A stretch of DNA of 64,000 nucleotides from Lutimonas vermicola (GTDB lineage: Bacteria > Bacteroidota > Bacteroidia > Flavobacteriales > Flavobacteriaceae): positions 62,001-126,000 of the forward strand of contig NZ_JBCDNA010000001.1 in NCBI RefSeq assembly GCF_038433205.1. Reading direction: 5' to 3'. Both the position numbers and the translations under genes were made by a program. The notes under the pieces were generated by a model. The model made no database searches. It worked only from the letters and a program-made list of their open reading frames with translations, and had not been told where the DNA came from. The first letter of the stretch is position 1. The number at the start of each line of letters is the position of its first letter. Positions 51,841 through 60,572 of this stretch are shown piece after piece.

Positions 51841-53841
51841 TTATTTCGAGTTTTCCTCAGCAATTTCCTCTTTAGGACTTGTCTTATCCGTATCTTTAGA
51901 AGTTCTTTTGCTCTCTTCTATTTCTTTGCTAAAAGGCCTTTCCCCAAAGATCTTTATAAGGTCACCTTCAAAAATAACTTCCTTTTCAGTCAAAATTTCT
52001 GCCAGTTCGATCAGTTTATCTTTATGCTTTTCTAGTATTTTAATAGCTCTTTCGTACTGTTTTTCAATGATTTTTGAAATCTCTTCATCGATCGTCTGTG
52101 CCGTTCTTTCACTATAAGGCTTGGTAAAACCATATTCATTCTGACCGCTTGAATCGTAATAGGTTAGATTTCCTATTTTATCATTCAGCCCATAAATACT
52201 GACTATGGCTCTTGCCTGACGTGTTACTTTTTCCAGGTCGTTTAATGCTCCTGTCGAGATCCTGTCAAACATTACTTTTTCTGCGGCCCTTCCTCCTAAA
52301 GTGGCACACATTTCATCCAGCATCTGATCAGTTTCAACAATTTGCCGCTCTTCGGGAAGGTACCAGGCGGCCCCAAGCGATTTCCCCCTTGGAACAATAG
52401 TTACTTTGACCAAAGGAGCTGCATGTTCCAGCATCCAGCTTACAGTGGCGTGTCCGGCTTCGTGATAAGCAATGGTCTTTTTCTCTTTGGTGGTAATGAT
52501 TTTGTTTTTCTTTTCCAAACCTCCGACAATTCTGTCAACAGCATCCAGAAAGTCTTGGTGATGAACACTTTTTTTACTTTTTCTTGCAGCAACTAGTGCC
52601 GATTCATTACACACATTTGCAATATCTGCTCCTGAAAAACCCGGAGTCTGTTTTGAAAGAAAATCAAGATCAACATCCTTGGCCAGTTTAAGTGGTTTTA
52701 CATGTACGTCAAAGATCTGTCTTCTTTCATTCTTGTCCGGAAGATCTACATAAATCTGGCGATCAAACCTACCTGCTCTCAAAAGAGCCTTATCCAAAAC
52801 ATCGGCTCTGTTTGTGGCTCCGATAACGATTACATTGACATCGGTTCCAAAACCGTCCATTTCTGTAAGTAATTGGTTCAGGGTATTCTCTCTTTCATCA
52901 TTTCCTCCGGTGATACTGTTTTTTCCACGAGCCCTTCCGATAGCATCAATCTCATCTATAAAAATGATCGATGGCGATTTGGCTGCCGCTTGTTTAAACA
53001 GGTCCCTAACTCTTGAAGCACCTACACCCACAAACATTTCCACAAAATCCGACCCCGAAAGTGAAAAGAAAGGAACGCCAGATTCTCCGGCTACTGCCTT
53101 TGCCAGCAATGTCTTACCGGTTCCGGGAGGACCGACCAAAAGGGCTCCCTTGGGGATCTTTCCTCCCAAAGCGGTATACTTATCAGGGTTTTTCAAAAAG
53201 TCAACGATCTCCTGTACTTCTTCTTTAGCTCCTTCCAAGCCCGCAACGTCTTTGAAAGAGGTTCTTACTTTAGTGTTTTCATCAAAAACTTTAGCTTTTG
53301 ATTTTCCAATATTGAATATCTGTCCACCGCCGCCGCCGCCGCCAGACATTCTTCTCATAAAGAATATCCACAGGCCTATGATAAATATAAATGGTAACCA
53401 AACCAGGAAAGAATCAAAAAAACTTGTCCTTGTAGTATTGTCCTTGTCAAAATCCAAATCAAATTCAGCTTTGGCTGTCGACAGGTTATTTTCAAAATTT
53501 TGAAGATCACCAAAATCATAAATATAAATCGGGGAGGTCTGACCAAAAATTGAAGGGTTTTTAGATTTTTTGTATTTATCCTTGCTGTTCAGGGCTTCAC
53601 TCTTGATGGTAAGCTGAGCAATGTCACCGTTAACAATAAGAATTGTTTCAATGTCATTGTCATTGAGGATCTCCTTAAATTCATTTTGTGTTAACTTGTT
53701 ACTTGCCAGATCAGAACTATTTAGAAGCTGATAGCCTATCAACAAGGCAAAAATGATCCCATAGATCCAATAAAAATTGAACTTAAAATTAAATTGTTTA
53801 AATGGGCTATTATTGTCTTTATTTGAATTTTCTTTTTTCAT
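51841..53841 (-). CDS. ftsH: ATP-dependent zinc metalloprotease FtsH
   Basis: The 666-residue protein has two membrane segments (about 22-41 and 145-162), a periplasmic domain between, and the AAA+ ATPase (Walker A GPPGTGKT at about 238, FIDEIDAIGRARG, second region of homology with GRFDRQIYVDLPD). An M41 protease domain carries the zinc site HEAGH at about 460. A glycine run (SGGGGGGGQ) follows the second segment. It degrades membrane and short-lived cytosolic proteins. RsfS is encoded 26 bp upstream. Confidence 0.97.
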   Translation of the reverse strand: MKKENSNKDNNSPFKQFNFKFNFYWIYGIIFALLIGYQLLNSSDLASNKLTQNEFKEILNDNDIETILIVNGDIAQLTIKSEALNSKDKYKKSKNPSIFGQTSPIYIYDFGDLQNFENNLSTAKAEFDLDFDKDNTTRTSFFDSFLVWLPFIFIIGLWIFFMRRMSGGGGGGGQIFNIGKSKAKVFDENTKVRTSFKDVAGLEGAKEEVQEIVDFLKNPDKYTALGGKIPKGALLVGPPGTGKTLLAKAVAGESGVPFFSLSGSDFVEMFVGVGASRVRDLFKQAAAKSPSIIFIDEIDAIGRARGKNSITGGNDERENTLNQLLTEMDGFGTDVNVIVIGATNRADVLDKALLRAGRFDRQIYVDLPDKNERRQIFDVHVKPLKLAKDVDLDFLSKQTPGFSGADIANVCNESALVAARKSKKSVHHQDFLDAVDRIVGGLEKKNKIITTKEKKTIAYHEAGHATVSWMLEHAAPLVKVTIVPRGKSLGAAWYLPEERQIVETDQMLDEMCATLGGRAAEKVMFDRISTGALNDLEKVTRQARAIVSIYGLNDKIGNLTYYDSSGQNEYGFTKPYSERTAQTIDEEISKIIEKQYERAIKILEKHKDKLIELAEILTEKEVIFEGDLIKIFGERPFSKEIEESKRTSKDTDKTSPKEEIAEENSK

Positions 53842-53867
53842 GAGATAAGTTTAACGATTGCTGCTTG

Positions 53868-54239
53868 CTAATAAGCAGTTTCAATGTTTGAGATTTTTCC
53901 ATCACCCCAAAGTTCTTCAAGGTTGTAAAATTGCCTAACATGTTTTTGGAAAACGTGAACCACGACGTTAACATAGTCGAGTAAGATCCACTCTGCATTG
54001 GCTTCTCCTTCTACATGCCAGGCTTTGTCCTTAAGACTTTTACTGACATTCTTTTGAATAGAAGCTGAGATAGCACTTACCTGAGTATTGGAAGTACCAT
54101 CACACAGAATAAAATAATCACAAACAGTATTTTCTATTTCCCTTAGATCAATTATTGAAATATTTTCACCTTTTACATCTTCAATTCCCTTAATAATTTC
54201 GGTAATTAAGAGATCTGAATTAACTATTTTCTTTGTCAT
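53868..54239 (-). CDS. rsfS: Ribosomal silencing factor RsfS
   Basis: The 123-residue protein binds ribosomal protein uL14 and blocks subunit joining during starvation. Marks are GENISIIDLREIENTVCDYF, CDGTSNTQVSAI and DYVNVVVHVF. It opens the ftsH-cdsA-psd run on the minus strand and is divergent from birA. Confidence 0.95.
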   Translation of the reverse strand: MTKKIVNSDLLITEIIKGIEDVKGENISIIDLREIENTVCDYFILCDGTSNTQVSAISASIQKNVSKSLKDKAWHVEGEANAEWILLDYVNVVVHVFQKHVRQFYNLEELWGDGKISNIETAY

Positions 54240-54261
54240 TAAATTGTTTCAAAATTTCTTG

Positions 54262-54269
54262 CAAATGTA
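54262..54269 (-). promoter_or_regulatory. Putative -7 element of rsfS
   Basis: TACATTTG on the minus strand matches TAnnTTTG, about 23 bp upstream of the ATG. Confidence 0.5.
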
Positions 54270-54314
54270 TTACATTTTTATCACTTTAGATGTTCTATAA
54301 TCGCAATATTACAA

Positions 54315-55046
54315 ATGTATCTATTCAAACTTGATGCCACAGATTCTACAAATTCTTATTTGAAGGAAATGTCCAAAAATAAGGAGTTGGGAAAATGGAC
54401 GGTTGTTACAGCCGACTTTCAGTCTCAGGGCAGAGGTCAGAAAGGTGCGGTGTGGCAATCCGATAAAGGTAAAAATCTAATATGCAGCATTTTAGTTCGA
54501 TATGATGACTTTGATGCTGAAGATCAATTTATGATTAATTGTGCCGTTTCAGTAGGGATTTATCACTATTTGAGTCGTTATAGTTTACCAAAACTTGCTG
54601 TAAAGTGGCCTAACGACATTATGTCAGTTTCAAAGAAATTGGGTGGTATTTTGATCGAAAACACCATATCAGCAAACAAGATCAGTCAAAGTATTATTGG
54701 AATAGGAATCAATATCAACCAGGTTAATTTCCCAGCAGATCTTCCGTTGGCAGTTTCAATAAAAAACATCACAAAAACTGAAACACCACGGGATGTTTTT
54801 TTACAGGATCTGTTAAACGCAATCCAAAATAAATTTGAACTCATCTTTGAAAAAAAGTATGATGAACTATGGAATCAATATGAGGCCTGTTTATACAGAA
54901 AAAACAAACCACATATGTTTGAAAACGATCGAGGGGAACAATTTATGGGAATTATCCGGGGTGTTACAAAGCAAGGAATGCTCCGGATAGAGAGGGATAC
55001 TGAATCAACAGAAACCTATGATTTTAAAGAAGTCATATACATGTAA
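54315..55046 (+). CDS. birA: Biotin--[acetyl-CoA-carboxylase] ligase
   Basis: The 243-residue protein attaches biotin to carrier lysines. It has the biotin protein ligase motifs DATDSTNSYLK, the biotin/AMP loop SQGRGQKGAVW, and VKWPNDI, then GGILIEN. The N-terminal DNA-binding domain of the E. coli repressor is missing, so it is a mono-functional ligase. Divergent from rsfS; the A/T-rich 75-bp gap holds both promoters. Confidence 0.94.
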   Translation: MYLFKLDATDSTNSYLKEMSKNKELGKWTVVTADFQSQGRGQKGAVWQSDKGKNLICSILVRYDDFDAEDQFMINCAVSVGIYHYLSRYSLPKLAVKWPNDIMSVSKKLGGILIENTISANKISQSIIGIGININQVNFPADLPLAVSIKNITKTETPRDVFLQDLLNAIQNKFELIFEKKYDELWNQYEACLYRKNKPHMFENDRGEQFMGIIRGVTKQGMLRIERDTESTETYDFKEVIYM

Positions 55047-55063
55047 ACCGTTTGTGCAACAGA

Positions 55064-55453
55064 TCACTTCTGTTCAATATTGCCAATAAGGGTGTCTATA
55101 AATTTTTGAAGTGGCTTTTTAACCATCATCGCTACCATTGGATTGAACTCTCCGTCAAATAACAATTGCACATTACTTGATGATTCTGAATTTTCTTCGA
55201 TATCTGCGGTAAGACTAAACGGGAATTTCTCACTGGTTGAACCAAGAACTATCTTTTTTGGAGCATCGACCTGTTTTAATTTGAGTTCAATTTCGGGCAT
55301 ACCCTTAAGCGCGAATAAAAATGATTCCTCGCCTGCTTCAAACTTATCGATGTTTTCGGGCATGATATGCTCGAAATTGCCAACTTTAGAGAGGTAATTA
55401 AAAATTTCTTCACTTGATTTTTGCACGGTAACTTTGGGACTTTCTAAATTCAT
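55064..55453 (-). CDS. SRPBCC-like hypothetical protein
   Basis: About 129 residues from the ATG at 55453, five bases after the pyrE stop; a longer reading from 55468 would overlap pyrE and is less likely. Sequence pattern (SEEIFNYLSKVGNFEHIMPE, then VQLLFDGEFNPMVAMMVKKP) resembles a START/SRPBCC helix-grip fold that binds hydrophobic ligands. No ligand can be assigned. Probably cotranscribed with pyrE. Confidence 0.7.
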   Translation of the reverse strand: MNLESPKVTVQKSSEEIFNYLSKVGNFEHIMPENIDKFEAGEESFLFALKGMPEIELKLKQVDAPKKIVLGSTSEKFPFSLTADIEENSESSSNVQLLFDGEFNPMVAMMVKKPLQKFIDTLIGNIEQK

Positions 55454-55457
55454 AGTA

Positions 55458-56102
55458 TTAAATGGCATTCCATTCCGCCGGATCTTGCCTCCAGTTTTTC
55501 AATGTTGTTAATTGCTTTGTATTGATGAAATTTGTTTCAAGGGCCTGTTCAAGAAGGCTGTCATAATCACTTAAGGTAGTGAGTTCAACGTGAGAATCTT
55601 TAAAATTCTTTTGAGCGACATCGAACCCATAGTCGAAAATGGCGACCATTCCAATGACTCTTGCTCCGGCATCCTTTAATGCCTTTACGGCATTGAGGCT
55701 GCTTTTACCTGTACTGATAAGATCCTCAATAACCACAACGTTCTGTCCTGTGTCAAGAAACCCTTCTATCTGGTTTTTCCTGCCATGTTTTTTTGGTTCA
55801 GGCCTTACATATATAAAAGGAATACCCAATTCCTGAGCCACCAAAACGCCTATGGCAATAGCTCCGGTGGCTACCCCGGCGATCAGGTCGGGCTGACCGT
55901 GTTTTTCAAGAACGATTTTTGCAAGGTTTTCACGCAGGTAATTTCTAATCATTACATACGATAATGTGATTCGATTATCGCAATAAATTGGAGATTTCCA
56001 TCCTGATGCCCAGGTAAAAGGATCCTCAGGTTGCAATTTTATCGCTTTTATCTGTAAAAGCAATTCAGCTGTCTTTTTTGCTGTATTTTTGTCAAAAATC
56101 AT
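55458..56102 (-). CDS. pyrE: Orotate phosphoribosyltransferase
   Basis: About 214 residues from the ATG at 56102; a longer frame to 56174 is rejected because the first 24 residues are not family-like and overlap the promoter. It adds PRPP to orotate in pyrimidine synthesis. The PRPP loop VVVIEDLISTGKSSLNA and the dimer-loop RPEPKKHG are present. It lies divergently 7 bp from the Nudix gene, each promoter being inside or against the other's coding start. Confidence 0.94.
   Translation of the reverse strand: MIFDKNTAKKTAELLLQIKAIKLQPEDPFTWASGWKSPIYCDNRITLSYVMIRNYLRENLAKIVLEKHGQPDLIAGVATGAIAIGVLVAQELGIPFIYVRPEPKKHGRKNQIEGFLDTGQNVVVIEDLISTGKSSLNAVKALKDAGARVIGMVAIFDYGFDVAQKNFKDSHVELTTLSDYDSLLEQALETNFINTKQLTTLKNWRQDPAEWNAI
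56084..56091 (+). promoter_or_regulatory. Putative -7 element of the Nudix gene
   Basis: TATTTTTG matches TAnnTTTG and lies within the first codons of pyrE on the opposite strand. It would give a very short leader. Confidence 0.55.
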
Positions 56103-56106
56103 GGTG

Positions 56107-56114
56107 CAAATGTA
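56107..56114 (-). promoter_or_regulatory. Putative -7 element of pyrE
   Basis: On the minus strand TACATTTG matches TAnnTTTG. With the usual spacing, transcription would begin at or next to the pyrE ATG, giving a leaderless or nearly leaderless mRNA. Confidence 0.5.
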
Positions 56115-56712
56115 TACAATTTTTAAGAATGATGTATCAATTATTTTAACAGATGATCTAAATCGTATTGGCACAAAATCTTATCTATTATGGAAGGAGC
56201 TACAAGGTGAAAAGGTACTTGACCAATTACTGTCTCTTGGTCTAAAGAGTGTTTTTATTTACCATCAGGATCTGGCAGTCATGTGGAGAGGTTTTAAAAA
56301 TGAATTCAAAATAATAGAGGCTTCGGGAGGAATCGTAAAAAATAATTTTGATCAGTTTTTGTTCATCTTTAGACTAGGAAAATGGGATCTTCCAAAGGGC
56401 AAGATTGAAAAAGGAGAAACCAAAGAGCTTGCTGCATTGCGTGAAGTTAAGGAAGAGTGCGGTTTTAAGACTCTTTTTTTGGGTAGGGAAATCGTACCAA
56501 CCTGCCATTTATATACTGAGGGCCAACATGAAGTTCTAAAGATTTCCTATTGGTATGAAATGTATTCCACTGACACTGAATTGACACCACAAACCGAAGA
56601 GGATATCACAGGGCTTAAATGGGTTGGGAAAGATGAATTGAACCTTGTACTGGGTGATACATATCCCAGTATCAGTCTGCTTGTCGATGCGTATTTATCG
56701 GCTGCCCAATAA
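56110..56712 (+). CDS. Nudix hydrolase
   Basis: About 200 residues from the ATG at 56110; 56101 (also ATG) is possible. The Nudix box is complete: GKIEKGETKELAALREVKEE followed by CGF, at about residues 97-119. The N-terminus (MYTIFKNDVSIILTDDLNRI) is typical of the small Nudix proteins that stand beside pyrE in Flavobacteriia. The substrate is unknown; a housekeeping nucleotide-clearing role is usual for this family. Confidence 0.88.
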   Translation: MYTIFKNDVSIILTDDLNRIGTKSYLLWKELQGEKVLDQLLSLGLKSVFIYHQDLAVMWRGFKNEFKIIEASGGIVKNNFDQFLFIFRLGKWDLPKGKIEKGETKELAALREVKEECGFKTLFLGREIVPTCHLYTEGQHEVLKISYWYEMYSTDTELTPQTEEDITGLKWVGKDELNLVLGDTYPSISLLVDAYLSAAQ

Positions 56713-56748
56713 ATAAGCCTGGATAAATGACATCCGATTAGAATATAG

Positions 56749-56756
56749 TATATTTG
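56749..56756 (+). promoter_or_regulatory. Putative -7 element of the SulP gene
   Basis: TATATTTG matches TAnnTTTG, 23 bp upstream of the ATG. Confidence 0.6.
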
Positions 56757-56778
56757 CCGCTTTTCAAAAATCATACAG

Positions 56779-58407
56779 ATGACCGAATTTATTAGCAAAC
56801 AATTACCGAATGTAAAGAATGATGTGTTGTCAGGGATTACTGTTGCCCTGGCCCTTGTGCCGGAGGCGGTAGCTTTTGCATTTGTTGCCGGGGTAGACCC
56901 CTTGGTGGGATTGTATGCAGCTTTTATGGTAGGGTTGATCACTTCTGTTTTTGGAGGAAGGCCCGGGATGATATCAGGGGCCACGGGAGCTTTGGCTGTT
57001 GTTATGGTGAGTTTGGTGGCCAGAGGAAATGACCTGGGAGCACCGGACGAAAACCTTGGCTTGTATTATTTGTTTGCCACCGTTATATTGATGGGATTTA
57101 TTCAGATCACGGCAGGGGTGTTAAAACTTGGGAAATTCGTCAGGCTTATTCCACACCCTGTGATGATGGGCTTTGTTAACGGATTGGCCATTGTGATTTT
57201 TTTGTCACAATTAGGCATGTTTAAAAAACAAGTAGGGGGTGAAAAGGTCTGGCTACAGGGCATGGAACTATACCTCATGATTGGTTTGGTAGGCCTTACC
57301 ATGCTCATGATGTGGGTTTTACCGAAGTTTAAGCTAACGGCTAAAATGCCTGAGGCTTTGTTGGCAATTCTGACCATATCGGCTGTGGTTATCCTATTCA
57401 AATTTGATGTGGCAACTGTAGGATCATTTATCAGAGAAGGAGGAGGAGAAGGATTAAAAGGCGGGCTTCCCAAATTTCAATGGGAGATCTTTTCGAAAGT
57501 CCCCTTTAACTGGACCACAATAAAATTTATTTTTCCATACGCACTTATTTTGGCAGCCATAGGCCTTATAGAATCCCTGATGACCCTTAATTTAATCGAT
57601 GATCTCACTGATACCAGAGGAAATGGAAATAAAGAATGTTTGGCACAGGGAAGTGCAAATATCGTTACCGGTTTGTTCGGAGGTATGGGAGGCTGTGCCA
57701 TGATTGGTCAGTCGATTATCAACATCAAATCAGGAGGAAGAACCAGACTTTCAGGAATTGTTGCCGCTTTAACGCTTTTGGCCTTTATTTTGTTTGCATC
57801 TTCTTATATAGAGCAAGTACCGATTGCAGCTTTGGTCGGGGTGATGTTTATGGTGGTAGTGGGAACTTTTGCCTGGAGTAGTTTTAGAATTATAAATAAA
57901 GTGCCCAGGTCGGATGTGTTTGTCATCATTTTAGTCTCTGCCTTAACGGTTATTTTTGACCTTGCCATCGCTGTATTCGCAGGCGTGATTGTAAGTGCAC
58001 TGGTTTTCTCATGGGAAAATGCCAAGAGGATCAGGGCCAGGAAAAGAATGAGAGAAGACGGAACCAAGGTCTATGAAATATGGGGCCCACTATTTTTCGG
58101 GTCAATATCTGCTTTTAATCAAAAGTTTGATCCTAAAAATGATCCAGATCACGTAGAGATTGATTTTGTTGAATCGAGGATTAGTGACCATTCGGCGATT
58201 GAAGCCATATTAAACCTGGTCAAGAAATATGAAGCCGAAAACAAAACCATTCATTTAAAGCATTTAAGCGAAGAATGTAAAGCCCTGTTGTATAAATCTG
58301 ATCCAAGGTTTCATCAGATCATTATTAATGATATCGATGATCCGAGGTATCATTTGGCTGCTAATCCTGAAGAATTCCCTAAAAGCCTTTCAGAATATCA
58401 TCTTTAA
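56779..58407 (+). CDS. SulP family inorganic anion transporter with STAS domain
   Basis: The 542-residue protein has about 12-14 membrane segments, a SulP signature near the N-terminus (VALALVPEAVAFAFVAGVDP) and a cytosolic STAS domain at the C-terminus (about 430-520, with VEIDFVESRISDHSAIEAI). It may carry sulfate, bicarbonate or another anion. Bicarbonate is common for marine members, but the sulfur genes elsewhere in the window make sulfate worth testing. It stands alone, convergent with coaD. Confidence 0.9.
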   Translation: MTEFISKQLPNVKNDVLSGITVALALVPEAVAFAFVAGVDPLVGLYAAFMVGLITSVFGGRPGMISGATGALAVVMVSLVARGNDLGAPDENLGLYYLFATVILMGFIQITAGVLKLGKFVRLIPHPVMMGFVNGLAIVIFLSQLGMFKKQVGGEKVWLQGMELYLMIGLVGLTMLMMWVLPKFKLTAKMPEALLAILTISAVVILFKFDVATVGSFIREGGGEGLKGGLPKFQWEIFSKVPFNWTTIKFIFPYALILAAIGLIESLMTLNLIDDLTDTRGNGNKECLAQGSANIVTGLFGGMGGCAMIGQSIINIKSGGRTRLSGIVAALTLLAFILFASSYIEQVPIAALVGVMFMVVVGTFAWSSFRIINKVPRSDVFVIILVSALTVIFDLAIAVFAGVIVSALVFSWENAKRIRARKRMREDGTKVYEIWGPLFFGSISAFNQKFDPKNDPDHVEIDFVESRISDHSAIEAILNLVKKYEAENKTIHLKHLSEECKALLYKSDPRFHQIIINDIDDPRYHLAANPEEFPKSLSEYHL

Positions 58408-58417
58408 ATCGTTTGAA

Positions 58418-58873
58418 CTAAGGTTTTACGTCTTTGGGAACGAACATGGACACATCTCCATTGTTCCCCAGGATATCTCTGACGATGCTTGAACTGATAT
58501 AAGAAGTATCTGCGCTTGTCAATAAAAATACCGTTTCGATATCAGACATTTTTCGATTGGTTTGGGCAATGGCCTTTTCAAATTCAAAATCAGCGGGATT
58601 GCGAAGGCCTCTTAAGATAAATTGACTGCCGACTTTTTTACAATAATCTATGGTTAAGCCCTGATAGGTATCTACAATCACTTTGGGTTCATGAGCATAG
58701 GTCTTTTCAATGAATTTACGTCGTTCTTCCAAACTAAACATATATTCTTTCGACGAATTTGTTCCGATGGCAATAATGATTTCATCAAAAAGAGGAAGGC
58801 CCCTGTCAATGATATCAGTATGCCCGAGCGTAAGAGGATCAAAGGATCCTGGAAAAACAGCGGTTTTTTTCAT
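58418..58873 (-). CDS. coaD: Pantetheine-phosphate adenylyltransferase
   Basis: About 151 residues from the ATG at 58873 (MKKTAVFPGSFDPLTLGHTD). The longer frame to 58918 would add 15 residues that overlap ddl and are not family-like. It makes dephospho-CoA from phosphopantetheine and ATP. FPGSFDPLTLGHTDII carries the nucleotidyltransferase HxGH-type motif. It follows ddl by about 20 bp and is probably cotranscribed with it. Confidence 0.95.
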   Translation of the reverse strand: MKKTAVFPGSFDPLTLGHTDIIDRGLPLFDEIIIAIGTNSSKEYMFSLEERRKFIEKTYAHEPKVIVDTYQGLTIDYCKKVGSQFILRGLRNPADFEFEKAIAQTNRKMSDIETVFLLTSADTSYISSSIVRDILGNNGDVSMFVPKDVKP

Positions 58874-58892
58874 GTTATTTCGTTTTGCAAGC

Positions 58893-59861
58893 TTAATTTG
58901 AATTGATGGTACTCTCAAACAGGTCTGACAGGGAAATACCTGCTTCCCTGGCTTGCTTGGGTAAAATGCTTTCTGCCGACAAGCCGGGTACCATATTGAG
59001 TTCTATAAAATGTGGTTCATCACCTACAAAAATAAAATCGGCTCTGGACAGGCCTTTTAACCTCATCTTTTGGTAGATTTTCCTCGCCATTTCACTGACG
59101 TTCTTTTTTTGTTTTTCTGATATTCTGGCCGGGGTGATCTCCCTTGATTGCCCCAGATATTTAGCTTCGTAATCGAAAAAGTCATTATCTGAATCAATCT
59201 CGGTTATTGGAAGGACCAAAATGTCCCCCTGCCACTTTATAACACCAACAGAAACTTCAATCCCATCCAGGAACTGTTCAATGAGAATTTCATCATCCTC
59301 ATCAAAAGCTTTTGTCAGGGCGGGTGAAAGTTCTTCTTCTTTGTACACCTTGCTGATTCCAAAACTGGAACCCGCTCTGTTTGGTTTAACGAAACAAGGA
59401 AGGCCAACGGTTGATTTGATTTCGTCAAAAGCAAGATCTTCTCCTTTATTCAAATAGATCGATCTGGCAGTTCTAATGCCATAAGGTTTAAGCAAACTAA
59501 GGCAGTCTCTTTTATTAAAGGCAACTGCCATCTGGTAAAAAGGAGCTGAAGAATGCCTGATACCCAAAAGATCAAAATAGGCCAATATGGTTCCGTCTTC
59601 TCCGGGATGCCCGTGTATTGCATTAAAAACGAAATCAAATTTTGTTTTATAACCATTTACAGTGGTCGTGAAATCTGCCATGTTCATAGGATGTTCCCTT
59701 TCATTTTCATCCTGATACACCCACTTTTCCCTTAAAATCAGAATACGGAAGACATTGAATTTGTCTTTATTTAGATTTTTATAAACCACATTTCCACTTT
59801 GGATTGAAATTCCCGCTTCAGAAGAGTATCCTCCCATGATAATGGCTATATTTTTTTTCAT
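58893..59861 (-). CDS. ddl: D-alanine--D-alanine ligase
   Basis: The 322-residue ATP-grasp enzyme joins two D-Ala for peptidoglycan precursors. Visible are AIIMGGYSSEAGISIQSGN at the start, FNAIHGHPGEDG, the ATP-binding PCFVKPNRAGSSFGISKV, and the C-terminal metal-binding FIELNMVPGLS. It is divergent from the PASTA protein gene with a 125-bp gap holding both promoters. Confidence 0.95.
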   Translation of the reverse strand: MKKNIAIIMGGYSSEAGISIQSGNVVYKNLNKDKFNVFRILILREKWVYQDENEREHPMNMADFTTTVNGYKTKFDFVFNAIHGHPGEDGTILAYFDLLGIRHSSAPFYQMAVAFNKRDCLSLLKPYGIRTARSIYLNKGEDLAFDEIKSTVGLPCFVKPNRAGSSFGISKVYKEEELSPALTKAFDEDDEILIEQFLDGIEVSVGVIKWQGDILVLPITEIDSDNDFFDYEAKYLGQSREITPARISEKQKKNVSEMARKIYQKMRLKGLSRADFIFVGDEPHFIELNMVPGLSAESILPKQAREAGISLSDLFESTINSN

Positions 59862-59898
59862 TAATACTTGTTCTTAAGGCTGAGCCAGTTGATATGAA

Positions 59899-59906
59899 CA
59901 AACTTA
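59899..59906 (-). promoter_or_regulatory. Putative -7 element of ddl
   Basis: TAAGTTTG on the minus strand matches TAnnTTTG, 38 bp upstream of the ATG. Confidence 0.5.
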
Positions 59907-59959
59907 CAAAAAAGACTTCAAACACGAATCGGCAGTCTGTATGTTATCAATTTTTAAAG

Positions 59960-59967
59960 TATATTTG
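59960..59967 (+). promoter_or_regulatory. Putative -7 element of the PASTA gene
   Basis: TATATTTG matches TAnnTTTG, 19 bp upstream of the ATG, giving a very short leader. Confidence 0.6.
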
Positions 59968-59985
59968 ACAAATTTTATTTGAGAA

Positions 59986-60555
59986 ATGAATGTACTGCAA
60001 TACTTGAAAAGTAAGGAGTTTTTAAGAACGCTTATTCTAATGATTGCCATTTCCCTCATGCTCTTATTTGGACTGGTTAAATGGTTGGGATATCACACCA
60101 AACACGATGAAAAGATAGAGGTTCCGAATTTGGAAATGCTAAGTTTGGCAGAAACGGAAAAGATTCTTGAAGAATTCAAATTGAATTATGTCGTTATTGA
60201 TTCGGCCAGTTTCAATCCTAAATTTCCACCAAAATCTGTTATAGAGCAAAATCCCATGCCAGGTGATTTTGTCAAAGAGAACAGAAAGATATACCTCACT
60301 TTAAATCCTTCTGATTACAGAAAAGTAACGGTTCCAAACGTATTGGATCAAACAAAAAGGCAGGTGGTAATTCAGTTAAAGTCCCTGGGATTCCGAATTG
60401 GAAAGGAAAGGTTTGTAAAGGATCTGGGAAGGGATGTGGTAAGAGGCCTGGAGATTGGGAGTAAAAATGTAATGCCGGGAGATCGTTTACCTAAAAACAC
60501 AGTAATAGACCTTGTTTTGGGTGATGGGCTCGTAGACAGAGATTCTATCAAATAA
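59986..60555 (+). CDS. PASTA domain membrane protein
   Basis: The 189-residue protein has one membrane anchor (about 13-35) and two PASTA domains outside it (about 43-109 and 111-183). PASTA domains bind muropeptides or unlinked peptidoglycan. Unlike the Firmicute PASTA kinases it has no kinase domain. It is divergent from ddl and starts an rluD-yaaA run, an arrangement often kept in Bacteroidota. A cell-wall sensing or binding role is inferred. Confidence 0.85.
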   Translation: MNVLQYLKSKEFLRTLILMIAISLMLLFGLVKWLGYHTKHDEKIEVPNLEMLSLAETEKILEEFKLNYVVIDSASFNPKFPPKSVIEQNPMPGDFVKENRKIYLTLNPSDYRKVTVPNVLDQTKRQVVIQLKSLGFRIGKERFVKDLGRDVVRGLEIGSKNVMPGDRLPKNTVIDLVLGDGLVDRDSIK

Positions 60556-60572
60556 ATCAATTAAACTATAGA

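Noticed and set aside
52814..53503. A long open frame on the plus strand opposite ftsH (229 codons)
   Set aside because: It lies wholly inside a well conserved ftsH and its translation has no recognisable family; it is a codon-bias shadow.
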